Origin: Alphaproteobacteria bacterium UBA3637
GTDB taxonomy: Bacteria > Pseudomonadota > Alphaproteobacteria > CAAHEQ01 > UBA3637
Assembly: GCA_002373615.1 (NCBI GenBank)
Contig: DFKU01000057.1
Span: 1 to 15,795 of the forward strand
DNA: 15,795 bases
Direction of reading: 5' to 3'
The notes under the pieces are model-generated. The model did not search any database. It had not been told where the DNA came from and saw nothing but the letters and a program-made list of their open reading frames with translations. Positions 5,872-14,247 of the stretch are shown here, piece by piece (position 1 is the stretch's first letter; every line of letters begins with the position of its first letter). The translations under genes and the position numbers were made by a program.

Positions 5872-6921
5872 ATGTTTTCACGGTTTAAAAAATTAATGAA
5901 TATTTTTTCTTGTGATTTAGCAATCGATTTAGGGACAGCTAACACGTTGGTATATGTGAAAGGACGTGGGGTCGTTCTCAGTGAACCATCAGTGGTGGCG
6001 ATTGCGCAATCGCGTGGAAAAAATCAAGTAATTGCAGTGGGGAACGAAGCAAAGCAAATGCTTGGGAAAACACCCGGACAAATTCAAGCTATTCGTCCCC
6101 TTCGTGAAGGGGTAATCGCAGACTTCGATGTGGCCGAAGAAATGATCCGTCGTTTTATCGCGAAAGCTTTGGAAAGACGTGGTTTTGCTCGTCCTTTGAT
6201 TGTGATTTGTGTGCCGTCAGGTTCTACTGCAGTGGAACGTCGTGCCATTCAAGAAGCAGCCGAAAATTCTCATGCGCGTAAGGTTTTCTTGATTGAAGAA
6301 CCAATGGCAGCAGCCATTGGGGCAGGCCTTCCGGTTCATGAACCATCCGGTAGTATGGTTGTTGATATCGGTGGTGGTACGACCGAAGTGGCTGTGATGA
6401 GTTTAGGGGGGATTGTTTATGCCCGCTCAGAGCGTGTAGGGGGGGATAAAATGGATGAGGCTATTGTCTCTTATATCCGTCGTAATCACAACTTGTTGAT
6501 TGGTGAATCAACGGCAGAACGCATCAAAAAGTTGATTGGTTCTGCTGTGGCACCGACCCGTGGAGATGGTGAAGTTATTCCTGTAAAAGGGCGTGATTTA
6601 ATGCATGGTGTCCCAAAAGAAATCAAAATTACCGAGCGCCAAGTGGCGGAAGCTTTGGCTGATCCGATCAGTAAGATTGTAGAGGCTGTAAAAGTAGCTT
6701 TGGAACATACAGATCCGGAGCTGGCTTCTGATATTGTGGATAAAGGTATTATGTTGACAGGAGGGGGGGCTTTGCTCCGTCGTTTGGATGATGTTTTACG
6801 TGATGCAACCGGACTTCCTGTATCGGTCGCAGAAAATGCTCTTCAATGTGTGGCCCTAGGCACGGGACGCACTGTGGAAGAAGTCAGCAAGTTTGAAAAT
6901 ATTTTGACCAGTATGTATTAA
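5872..6921 (+). CDS. mreB: rod-shape-determining actin homologue MreB
   Basis: MreB forms ATP-dependent membrane-bound filaments that orient the cell-wall elongation machinery in rod-shaped cells. The 349-residue protein is the usual length. It shows the actin-fold motifs: phosphate 1 (AIDLGTANT, residues 17-25), phosphate 2 (DIGGGTTE, 165-172), the connecting block FLIEEPMAAAIGAGLPV, and the adenosine motif (LTGGGALL, 295-302). The basic N-terminus MFSRFKK probably forms the membrane-binding amphipathic helix. It heads the mreBCD-mrdA-rodA operon and has the best ribosome site of the run. Confidence 0.99.
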   Translation: MFSRFKKLMNIFSCDLAIDLGTANTLVYVKGRGVVLSEPSVVAIAQSRGKNQVIAVGNEAKQMLGKTPGQIQAIRPLREGVIADFDVAEEMIRRFIAKALERRGFARPLIVICVPSGSTAVERRAIQEAAENSHARKVFLIEEPMAAAIGAGLPVHEPSGSMVVDIGGGTTEVAVMSLGGIVYARSERVGGDKMDEAIVSYIRRNHNLLIGESTAERIKKLIGSAVAPTRGDGEVIPVKGRDLMHGVPKEIKITERQVAEALADPISKIVEAVKVALEHTDPELASDIVDKGIMLTGGGALLRRLDDVLRDATGLPVSVAENALQCVALGTGRTVEEVSKFENILTSMY

Positions 6922-6941
6922 AAATGTAAAGGGGACTTCAA

Positions 6942-7787
6942 ATGGAATCAAAGCTGTTTCGCTTGAAACGAATCAAGGCTCAGCTTTGGCGCTTTTTTCC
7001 CATTACATTTTTGTTGATTTCTCTTGTTTTAATTGTTTTAACAATCACAAATAATCCCGTTATAACTTGGATTAAACAAGGCTCTGTATCTGTTTTTTCA
7101 CCGGTTATTTCTGTCCTATCAAGACCTGTCTTGTGGATACAACAGGGGGGAGATTACCTTAAAAATTGGGCCTTCACTTATCATGAAAATGAACGGTTAA
7201 AGGCAGAAAATGAATACCTGTTAAAGTGGCGTTCTTTGGCTTTGGAACTATCGGCAGAATCCAAAGAATTAAAGGACTATTTGAATTTTGTACCCCCACA
7301 AAAAACACGTCATCTGATGGCTGAAATTGCAATGGATGAAGGCTCAGCATTTACCCGTTCTTTTGTGGTGTCGGCGGGTTCCAAACAGGGCGTCACCAAA
7401 GGGATGCTTGCTTTTTCACCCAAGGGGTTGTTTGCTCGTGTTGTTGAGGTTGTTCCTAATTATTCACGTGTAATGGCCTTTACAGACTATATGTCTCGTG
7501 TTCCTGTCTGGGTGGGGGAAAATAAAATACCCGCCATGTTAATTGGGGATAACACGATGCACCCCTTTTTACAGTTTCTTCATGAAGATGAACAAGTCCA
7601 TCAAGGGGATATTGTGATGACATCTGGCTATGTTGGTGTTTATCCTTCAGGGTTGACAATCGGAACATTAGAATCAGTTCAAGAAGGCGAAGTTCGTGTG
7701 AACCTTTTTGAAAATGGAGACGGGCTCTTTTTTGTAAGATTGGTTGATTTTGGTATTTCAAGCCCTCTCTTGAAAGAACCCGAATGA
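6942..7787 (+). CDS. mreC: rod-shape-determining protein MreC
   Basis: MreC is a bitopic inner-membrane protein whose periplasmic part binds and activates PBP2 in the elongasome. The 281-residue product has one transmembrane helix (about residues 18-36), a predicted coiled coil (about 80-115, rich in Glu/Lys/Leu), and the beta-rich MreC core with FVVSAGSKQGVTKGM and GDIVMTSGYVGVYPSGL-type segments. A ribosome site (aaagggga) lies before the ATG. The gap after mreB is 20 bases, and its end overlaps mreD by four bases (ATGA). Confidence 0.96.
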   Translation: MESKLFRLKRIKAQLWRFFPITFLLISLVLIVLTITNNPVITWIKQGSVSVFSPVISVLSRPVLWIQQGGDYLKNWAFTYHENERLKAENEYLLKWRSLALELSAESKELKDYLNFVPPQKTRHLMAEIAMDEGSAFTRSFVVSAGSKQGVTKGMLAFSPKGLFARVVEVVPNYSRVMAFTDYMSRVPVWVGENKIPAMLIGDNTMHPFLQFLHEDEQVHQGDIVMTSGYVGVYPSGLTIGTLESVQEGEVRVNLFENGDGLFFVRLVDFGISSPLLKEPE

Positions 7788-8293
7788 AATCATGGATAAA
7801 ATTAAAAAAAAATGTGTGGATGTCTACCCCTTTTTTATTGGGGATATTGATGATATTATTGGGTCAAATTCCGTTTTCTTTGATGCCTTATTACCATCAA
7901 TCATTTCCATTTGTGGTGGGATTGATATTTTATTTTGGTATTTTTAATCCGCATGTATTAAATATATTTTTTGTTTTTTTATTGGGGCTTATGATGGATA
8001 TAATCACAACCCTTCCTCTTGGTTTTTACAGTTTTGGATTTGTATTTATTTATTTTATGGTGAGTCTATTTCAAAGTTATTTACTTGAAATGATTTTTAC
8101 CCAAACATGGTTTATTTTTGGTTTGTTGTTTTTTTGTACAGATGTTCTTTGGGCCTTTTTGTTTTTTTTGATTTCAAATGCATGGGTTTCAACAGGTTTT
8201 TGGTTTGTTCAATTTGTTTTTGTAGTTTTAACTTATCCCTTATTTTGTCGTTTTTATGGGCGTTTAAATCGTAAAATATTGGAGGTCCAATGA
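7784..8293 (+). CDS. mreD: rod-shape-determining protein MreD
   Basis: This 169-residue, very hydrophobic and Phe-rich protein has about five membrane segments and the short GLMMDIITTLPLGFYSF motif usual for MreD. MreD works with MreC and PBP2 in lateral wall synthesis; its biochemical role is still unclear. It overlaps mreC and mrdA by four bases each (ATGA), so stoichiometric coupled translation is likely. The call relies on operon position, length and topology as much as on sequence, because MreD is poorly conserved. Confidence 0.92.
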   Translation: MKSWIKLKKNVWMSTPFLLGILMILLGQIPFSLMPYYHQSFPFVVGLIFYFGIFNPHVLNIFFVFLLGLMMDIITTLPLGFYSFGFVFIYFMVSLFQSYLLEMIFTQTWFIFGLLFFCTDVLWAFLFFLISNAWVSTGFWFVQFVFVVLTYPLFCRFYGRLNRKILEVQ

Positions 8294-10113
8294 GCGTCTG
8301 GAAATATGAAAAAACTCATACTATTCAAAAACGCTTGATGGCCTTATCCGGGGTCTTTTTGTGTGTTGTTTTTGTTTTATTAGCGCGCCTTTTTTTCTTG
8401 CAGATTTTACAAGGGGAAAAGTTTTTACTTTTGGCTGAAAAGAACCGTATTTCATTGCGTTTAACTCCGCCAGAACGTGGCCGAATTTACGACAGAAATG
8501 GCATTGTTTTGGCGGAAAATAAAAAGACTTTTCAAGCTGTTTTGGTCAAAGAAGAATCTCCAGATTTTGAAAAAACATTAGATTTGTTTGCGCGTTTAGT
8601 TCCTTTAAGTGACGAAGAAAAAGAACGTATTATTAAGGAAGTAAAAAGAAAACGCGCCTTTATGCCTGTACGTGTCAAGGATAACTTAACGCCCAAAGAA
8701 GTTGTCCTGATTCAACTAAATGCTCCTGATTTACAGGGGATACAAATTGAAGAAGGTTTGATTCGTACCTATCCTCAACACGAAATTGAAACTCATACAG
8801 CAGGATACGTATCCCTATTTTTGGATTCTGATACCAAGGATAAGGATGATCCCCTCTTAAATTTACCGGGCTATCGCATTGGCAGGTCTGGAGTTGAAAA
8901 GGCAAAAGAGGAAGTTTTACGGGGGGCACCAGGCTCTAAAAAAACGGAAGTCAATGCAGCTGGTCGCTCTGTGCGTTTGTTGGAAAAAAACAAATCTATT
9001 CCGGGACAAGATCTCACTTTAACAGTGGATAATCGCCTTCAAAAATATGCTTTGGATTTATTTGAAGACAATTCTGGGGCGGCGATTTTGATGGATGTGA
9101 AAACGGGGGAACTCAGGACTCTTGTTTCGGCCCCCAGTTTTGATGCAAATTTGTTTTTGGCGCCAATTTCTACAAAGGATTGGAATAAACTTTCTTCAAA
9201 TAAGAAAAATCCTATGCAAAATAAAGCACTTTATGGTACTTATTCACCGGGGTCCATTTTTAAGTTGGTTGTTTCTTTGGCTGGTCTTGAAAATAACATT
9301 ATCTCGGCAAATACAACAATCAATTGTGATGGATATACTCAGTTGGGGGAACAACGGTTCCATTGTTGGAAACGTCAAGGACATGGGAAGCTGAACCTTA
9401 TTCAAGCGCTGGAACATTCTTGCGATGTCTATTTTTATGAAGTTTCTCAAAAAATTGGAGCTGAAAAAATATTGGAAATGGCGCACAAACTTGGTTTTGG
9501 TGAAGTCACAGGCATTGATTTAGAAAATGAAAAGTCTGGTTTTGTTCCCAGCTTTGAGTGGAAGAAGAAAAGATTCAATGATGCATGGCGCATGGGGGAT
9601 ACTTTGAACCTCAGTATTGGTCAGGGCTTTTTAACCGCGACACCCCTTCAAATTGTGCGGGCAGTGGCGGCCATTGCCAATGGGGGGTATTTGGTTCAAC
9701 CACACGTGATTGAAAAGAAGAATTATCCTCAAGGTCTACCCCTCTTTAATCCTAAGAATCTTTCTGTTGTACGTCAGGGGATGTTTGATGTAGTGAATAA
9801 GGAAGGAGCCACTGCTTATGGATCCAGATTTAATATAAATGGGATGAAAATGGCAGGTAAAACAGCTACCACTCAGGTGCGTCGCATCAGCGCAGAAGAG
9901 CGTAAAAAAGGCCTAAAAGATCAAAAACTCATTCCGTGGGAACATCGTGATCATGCACTTTTTGCCGGATTTGCCCCAACAAATAATCCAAAATACGCCG
10001 TAGTTGTTGTGGTGGAACATGGTATTGGTGGGGCCAGATCTGCTGCCCCTATTGCATCAAAACTCTTGAAAAAAGCATTGGAATTGGATATAGAAGACAA
10101 AGAGGAAAAATAA
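8290..10113 (+). CDS. mrdA: penicillin-binding protein 2 (peptidoglycan transpeptidase)
   Basis: PBP2 is the elongasome class B transpeptidase that cross-links peptidoglycan made by RodA. The 607-residue protein has an N-terminal membrane anchor (about residues 17-39), a pedestal domain with PPERGRIYDRNG (60-71) and YRIGRSGVEK (195-204), and the transpeptidase domain. The nucleophile motif is Ser322-Ile-Phe-Lys325 after YSPG, and the second motif is Ser377-Cys-Asp. The third motif, normally KTG or KSG, reads Lys524-Thr525-Ala526 here (MAGKTATTQV), an unusual glycine loss at the beta3 strand. The rest of the domain is intact with a clean frame, so it is probably active. Overlaps: ATGA with mreD and TAATG with rodA. 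Confidence 0.97.
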   Translation: MSVWKYEKTHTIQKRLMALSGVFLCVVFVLLARLFFLQILQGEKFLLLAEKNRISLRLTPPERGRIYDRNGIVLAENKKTFQAVLVKEESPDFEKTLDLFARLVPLSDEEKERIIKEVKRKRAFMPVRVKDNLTPKEVVLIQLNAPDLQGIQIEEGLIRTYPQHEIETHTAGYVSLFLDSDTKDKDDPLLNLPGYRIGRSGVEKAKEEVLRGAPGSKKTEVNAAGRSVRLLEKNKSIPGQDLTLTVDNRLQKYALDLFEDNSGAAILMDVKTGELRTLVSAPSFDANLFLAPISTKDWNKLSSNKKNPMQNKALYGTYSPGSIFKLVVSLAGLENNIISANTTINCDGYTQLGEQRFHCWKRQGHGKLNLIQALEHSCDVYFYEVSQKIGAEKILEMAHKLGFGEVTGIDLENEKSGFVPSFEWKKKRFNDAWRMGDTLNLSIGQGFLTATPLQIVRAVAAIANGGYLVQPHVIEKKNYPQGLPLFNPKNLSVVRQGMFDVVNKEGATAYGSRFNINGMKMAGKTATTQVRRISAEERKKGLKDQKLIPWEHRDHALFAGFAPTNNPKYAVVVVVEHGIGGARSAAPIASKLLKKALELDIEDKEEK

Positions 10114-11282
10114 TGGGCTATTTTAAAGACCGGAATTGCTATATGAAAGATTATAATTTATCCTTCTTGGATAAAATACGGAATTTTAATTACCTTTATC
10201 TTTTTTTGGTATCTTTGGTTGTTTTTATCGGAATAGGGGTTCTTTATTCTGTTGGCAGCAGCACAAGTTCCCCTTGGCAATGGGCTTCCAGGCAATCCAT
10301 GCGCTTTGTTCTCAGTTTGGTGATTTTATTGCTGATCTCTTTAACAAATTTACGTTTGTGGATGAAGTATGCCTATTGGATTTATGGAATGGCTTTGCTT
10401 TTATTGATAGGCGTAGAAGTATTGGGACGCGTGCATATGGGGGCTCAACGTTGGCTAAATTTAGGCTTTTTCCAATTACAACCCTCAGAAGTGATGAAAA
10501 TCGCCCTTGTCTTGGCTTTGGCCAAATATTTTCATGGCGCTTCTTTGGAACAGATTCGTTCCGTAAAATTTATGATTCCTCCCGTTTTGATGATGGGAAT
10601 CCCCGTTTTATTGATTTTAAAGCAACCTGATTTGGGAACAGCTATGATGTTGGTTTTTATGTCCTTTGGCGTTTTCTTTTTGGTGGGGGTTCAGATATGG
10701 AAATTTGTGGTACTCGCTTTGATGGGCATAGGATCATTCCCGATAATATGGTCATTGTTACATGAATACCAAAAAAAACGGGTTCTCACCTTTTTAAATC
10801 CTGAAAGCGATCCTTTGGGGGCAGGGTACCATATTTCTCAATCCAAAATTACTTTAGGTTCAGGGGGCTTTTGGGGAAAAGGTTTTATGCAAGGAACTCA
10901 AACACGATTAAATTTTATTCCCGAAAAACAGACGGACTTTATCTTTACCGTTTTTGCCGAAGAATTTGGTTTTCTTGGTTCTCTTATTTTGTTTGGTATT
11001 TATACCTTGATTATTGGGTATGGCTTTGTGATTTCTGCCAGATGTCAAAACTTTTTTGGAAAGGTTCTGGCGGCGGGACTCACGATCAATTTCGCGCTAT
11101 ACCTGTTTATCAATTCAGGAATGGTCATGGGCTTGATGCCTGTGGTGGGGGTTCCTCTGCCGCTGATGAGCTATGGGGGAACCGCTATGATTACCCTCTT
11201 CATCAGCTTTGGTTTGATGGAATGCGTGGATATCAATCGTGAAATGGTGATTGGAAGGTTGGGATCGATCGATGACGAATGA
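10113..11282 (+). CDS. rodA: rod-shape-determining SEDS peptidoglycan polymerase RodA
   Basis: RodA (MrdB) is the SEDS glycosyltransferase that polymerises lipid II into glycan strands together with PBP2. The 389-residue protein has about ten membrane segments and the family blocks: GAQRWLNLGFFQLQPSE (110-126), QPDLGTAMML (171-180), NFIPEKQTDFIF with the catalytic-site Asp275, FAEEFGFLGS, and a late PLPLMSYGGTAM. The start overlaps the mrdA stop by one base, with agagga before it; Met11 is an alternative. The 3' end overlaps the next gene by 11 bases. Confidence 0.97.
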   Translation: MGYFKDRNCYMKDYNLSFLDKIRNFNYLYLFLVSLVVFIGIGVLYSVGSSTSSPWQWASRQSMRFVLSLVILLLISLTNLRLWMKYAYWIYGMALLLLIGVEVLGRVHMGAQRWLNLGFFQLQPSEVMKIALVLALAKYFHGASLEQIRSVKFMIPPVLMMGIPVLLILKQPDLGTAMMLVFMSFGVFFLVGVQIWKFVVLALMGIGSFPIIWSLLHEYQKKRVLTFLNPESDPLGAGYHISQSKITLGSGGFWGKGFMQGTQTRLNFIPEKQTDFIFTVFAEEFGFLGSLILFGIYTLIIGYGFVISARCQNFFGKVLAAGLTINFALYLFINSGMVMGLMPVVGVPLPLMSYGGTAMITLFISFGLMECVDINREMVIGRLGSIDDE

Positions 11283-12870
11283 AGTTGATATTTTAATGGA
11301 TGCGGCTTTTAAGGATTATAATGTGGGCGAATACAGCTCTGCTGAACAAAAAACGCGCGAAGCGCTGGTTCTGTCGCCTACCCATGGTGATGCCCTTTAT
11401 TTGTTGGGCTTGATTGCGTATAAAAAAGGTGTTTGGACGGAAGCAATAGATCTTTTAACCCTTGTTTCAAAGACCTATCCCGATTATTCAAATTATCGCT
11501 TGGCACTGGCAGAAGTTTATCAAAACCAGGGGCAGTTGGATAAGGCCAAGGAACTTTATTTGACAGAACCCGAAAATCCGGCGGCGATGTCAGCTCTTGG
11601 CTGGATTGAATTAAAACAGGGCAACTTAAAAAAAGCTAAGAAAATTTTCCAAAAAAATCCTGTGGCGAACAGCTTTTTGGGGCTTGCAGAAATGTCAACA
11701 GGTAAAGAAAAGTTATCTTTTTTACAACAGGCCTATGAACTGGAAAAATCAGAGTCCGTTATTCGAGCCCTCGCCCTCTTTTACCTAAATAATCATAAGT
11801 ATCATGAAGCTGAAAAGTATATCAGAAAACTTTCCTATGACAAATACTTAAAGGCCATGCTTTACAAGGCGCAAGGCAAAGATCAAAAAGCAATGGCTCT
11901 TTTAAAAGAATTGACCATAGAAAATGCTTTTAATTGGGAGGTTTGGTTACAACTTGCAGCACTCGCAGAAAAGATAAAGGATGCAACGGTGGCGGAAAAT
12001 GCCTATCGCCGAGCTCTTGATTTAAAACGTGATTCATTGGTTGCTGCGCAAGGTTTGGCACGCTTTTTGATGAAGGAAAGTCGTATCAGTGAGGCGATTG
12101 ATATTTATCAAAAATTGGTGCGCGATAATCCCGAAGATAAAGAAACCCTTTTGGCCGTGGCCACCATTTTGGAAGGGGTTGGGGAAGAGGTCGAGGCCTT
12201 AGGGCTTTACTTCAACCTGCTTTCTTTGGGGCAAAAGGGGCTATCAAAGACATTGGAACGCCTTATTTTAAAAGTCTCTAAAACAGACAAAGAAACGGCC
12301 CTTCGTTTTAGTGAAGGTTGGCATAAACATTTTCCGGAAAATAAAACGGCCTCAAAACTTTTAAAGACTCTCACGGTGTTCCTGTTTTGCTTTTTCTTTT
12401 GGGGAAGTTCTTCCTTTGCTCAAATGCCGCTACCTGATAAAGATTTAGATTTATTGTGGCAATCCAAAATGGCACAAATGGGGGATGCAGCCAGCCAATA
12501 TCAATTAGCCCAAATTTATGAAGCAGGAAATGGTGTTCCGCGCGATTTATCAAAGGCTATTCATTATTATCAGCTTTCTGCCAAACAAGAATATCTTCCT
12601 TCAGCCATGGAATTGGGGCGTATTTTTGCCCAAGAAAAAGCGGTTTTGGATGAAAAAAAGTCCCTTGAATGGTACACATATGCCGCAAATCATGGTGAAA
12701 TTCAAGCAGAAAATTACCTTTTTCATTATTATGATGAATTACCCCAACCAGATAAGCAAAAAGCCCTTTTTTGGCTGGAAAAAATGTTAAAGACGGTTTT
12801 CCCAAAGGAACAAAATTTGGCGCGTGTTTCTGCCGATTATGAACGCCTTAAAAAAGAATTGACACCATGA
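11272..12870 (+). CDS. TPR protein with mid-protein membrane segment and C-terminal Sel1 repeats
   Basis: The product (532 residues from the ATG at 11272) has N-terminal tetratricopeptide-like repeats over about residues 10-330, for example GDALYLLGLIAYKKG and AAMSALGWIELKQG. A hydrophobic segment follows at about residues 367-383, preceded by lysines and ending SSSFA-QM, just like a Sec signal peptide. Two Sel1-like repeats come next (about 404-440 and 441-477, with AASQYQLAQIYEAGNGVPRD). The basic residues before the segment predict a cytoplasmic N-terminus and a periplasmic C-terminus, unless signal peptidase splits the chain. TPR/Sel1 domains are protein-protein scaffolds. It overlaps rodA by 11 bases and the MATE gene by four, so an elongasome-linked role is plausible but unproven. 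A TTG start at 11251 is possible but less likely. Confidence 0.82.
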   Translation: MTNEVDILMDAAFKDYNVGEYSSAEQKTREALVLSPTHGDALYLLGLIAYKKGVWTEAIDLLTLVSKTYPDYSNYRLALAEVYQNQGQLDKAKELYLTEPENPAAMSALGWIELKQGNLKKAKKIFQKNPVANSFLGLAEMSTGKEKLSFLQQAYELEKSESVIRALALFYLNNHKYHEAEKYIRKLSYDKYLKAMLYKAQGKDQKAMALLKELTIENAFNWEVWLQLAALAEKIKDATVAENAYRRALDLKRDSLVAAQGLARFLMKESRISEAIDIYQKLVRDNPEDKETLLAVATILEGVGEEVEALGLYFNLLSLGQKGLSKTLERLILKVSKTDKETALRFSEGWHKHFPENKTASKLLKTLTVFLFCFFFWGSSSFAQMPLPDKDLDLLWQSKMAQMGDAASQYQLAQIYEAGNGVPRDLSKAIHYYQLSAKQEYLPSAMELGRIFAQEKAVLDEKKSLEWYTYAANHGEIQAENYLFHYYDELPQPDKQKALFWLEKMLKTVFPKEQNLARVSADYERLKKELTP

Positions 12871-14219
12871 AAAAGAATATAGAGATTTTGGAAAAAACGC
12901 CCGTCTTTCAGGCGATTTTGCGTTTGGCGCTTCCGTCAGTTTTGGCGATGATGGTTCAGGTGATTTATGGCCTCACCGACACTTTTTTTATCGGCCAAAC
13001 GAATGACCCCACTTTGGTTGCCTCCATTTCTTTGGCGCTCCCTTTTGCAATGATTCTTCAGGCAGTGGGGAACATTTTTGCCTTTGGTGGGGGCACTTAT
13101 ATTTCTCAAATGTTGGGGGCAAAGCGTCCTGAGGAAGCCCGAAAAATTTGCGCCTCTTCTTTTTATCTTTCTGCTATTACGGGGGGAATTTTGGCCCTTA
13201 TCTGTCAGCCTTTGATTTCCCCCATTTTGCATTTGCTGGGGTCTTCTTCTATTACATGGAACGCCACCCAAACCTACCTTTCCATTATGATTACCTGCAG
13301 TTTTGTTCAGATTCTTCAAATTGTTTTGGCAGGCCTTATCCGGTCAGAGGGTGCCACCAAACAAGCGATGCACGGTATTTTATTGGGAACAGGCCTCAAT
13401 ATTATCTTGGATTATCTTTTTATTTTAAAATTCGGTTGGGGGATAGCGGGGGCAGCTTGGGCAACGATTTTGGGAAATTTAGGGGGCGTTTGCTATTATC
13501 TTATTTATTTTCACTTTTCGGCCACTCTTCTCAGTATTCGTTTCAGCGATTTTAAACCCACGCCTCAAATGGTAAAAAACATCATTGCGATTGGGCTTCC
13601 GGTGGCTGTTAACACTTTGATTATGAGCTTATCGCATATCCTTACCAACAATGTAGCGATGAGCTATGGCGAAACCACCATGGCGGCCGCAGGTATTATG
13701 GGACGCCTGTTGGCAATAGGTGTGTTTTTGCAAATGGGGATAGCACAAGGCTATCAACCTTTCGCAGGTTACAGCTATGGCGCCCACCTTTTCCATCGCT
13801 TAAAACAGGGCTTTTTTGTGGCGCTTTCGCTGTCATCTTTTGTGGGTATCACAATTGCCGCCACCTTTTTTATTTCGGGGCACTTCCTTGTGGGACTATT
13901 CATTGATAACCCCGAGGTTATTGAACGCGCCATCACAATGATTAACGCCTTTGCATGGGCACTTCCGTTATTTGCTTTAAACTTTTTGACAGGCATGACC
14001 TTTCAATCAGCGGGTCGTCCTCGCTTGGCGTTGGGGTTGGTCCTCGCGCGTCAGCTGGGGTTGTTCCTTCCCATGCTCTATACGCTTAATTATTTTTTTG
14101 GGTTTAAAGGCTTCATCTTCGCCCAACCCCTCTCAGATATTCCTATCGCTTTCATCGCCATTTTCTTGATGACAAAGTTCTTTAAAAATCCCATTGACAA
14201 AGCATCCAAGAATTGCTAA
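12867..14219 (+). CDS. MATE-family multidrug/toxin efflux transporter
   Basis: The 450-residue protein has about 12 membrane segments in two halves, the MATE fold. Characteristic stretches are ALPSVLAMMVQVIYGLTDTF, FIGQTNDPTLVASISLALPF and FAFGGGTYISQMLGAKRPEE in the first half, and MGIAQGYQPFAGYSYGAH in the second. MATE proteins export cationic drugs or metabolites in exchange for Na+ or H+; the substrate cannot be read from the sequence. Its start overlaps the TPR/Sel1 stop (ATGA) with only a weak ribosome site, so translation probably depends on coupling. It is an unusual last gene for a rod-shape operon. Its 3' end contains the promoter of the next gene. Confidence 0.93.
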   Translation: MKKNIEILEKTPVFQAILRLALPSVLAMMVQVIYGLTDTFFIGQTNDPTLVASISLALPFAMILQAVGNIFAFGGGTYISQMLGAKRPEEARKICASSFYLSAITGGILALICQPLISPILHLLGSSSITWNATQTYLSIMITCSFVQILQIVLAGLIRSEGATKQAMHGILLGTGLNIILDYLFILKFGWGIAGAAWATILGNLGGVCYYLIYFHFSATLLSIRFSDFKPTPQMVKNIIAIGLPVAVNTLIMSLSHILTNNVAMSYGETTMAAAGIMGRLLAIGVFLQMGIAQGYQPFAGYSYGAHLFHRLKQGFFVALSLSSFVGITIAATFFISGHFLVGLFIDNPEVIERAITMINAFAWALPLFALNFLTGMTFQSAGRPRLALGLVLARQLGLFLPMLYTLNYFFGFKGFIFAQPLSDIPIAFIAIFLMTKFFKNPIDKASKNC

Positions 14220-14222
14220 CAT
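14194..14222 (+). promoter_or_regulatory. promoter of pilin-like gene 2, inside the MATE 3' end
   Basis: A perfect TTGACA (14194-14199) is followed by a 17-base spacer and TAACAT (14217-14222; 4 of 6 consensus bases). Transcription would begin near 14229, leaving a leader of about 20 bases with GGGAGGA just before the ATG at 14248. This supports separate control of the pilin-like gene and rules against the upstream in-frame starts at 14194 and 14221. Confidence 0.65.
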
Positions 14223-14247
14223 GAAACAAAATAAAATGGGAGGACAT

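Noticed and set aside
9859..9867. KTA motif as proof of beta-lactam resistance or an inactive PBP2
   Set aside because: The other active-site motifs are intact, and the effect of this substitution cannot be judged from the sequence.
11251..11271. TTG start for the TPR/Sel1 protein
   Set aside because: The ATG at 11272 is in frame and nearer the usual short overlap; GGAAGG at 11253-11258 lies upstream of it, not of the TTG. The spacing is long, so some doubt remains.
14194..14247. Upstream in-frame starts of pilin-like gene 2 (14194 and 14221)
   Set aside because: They overlap the MATE gene or precede the predicted transcription start, and lack the GGGAGGA site present before 14248. The shorter leader fits prepilin processing.
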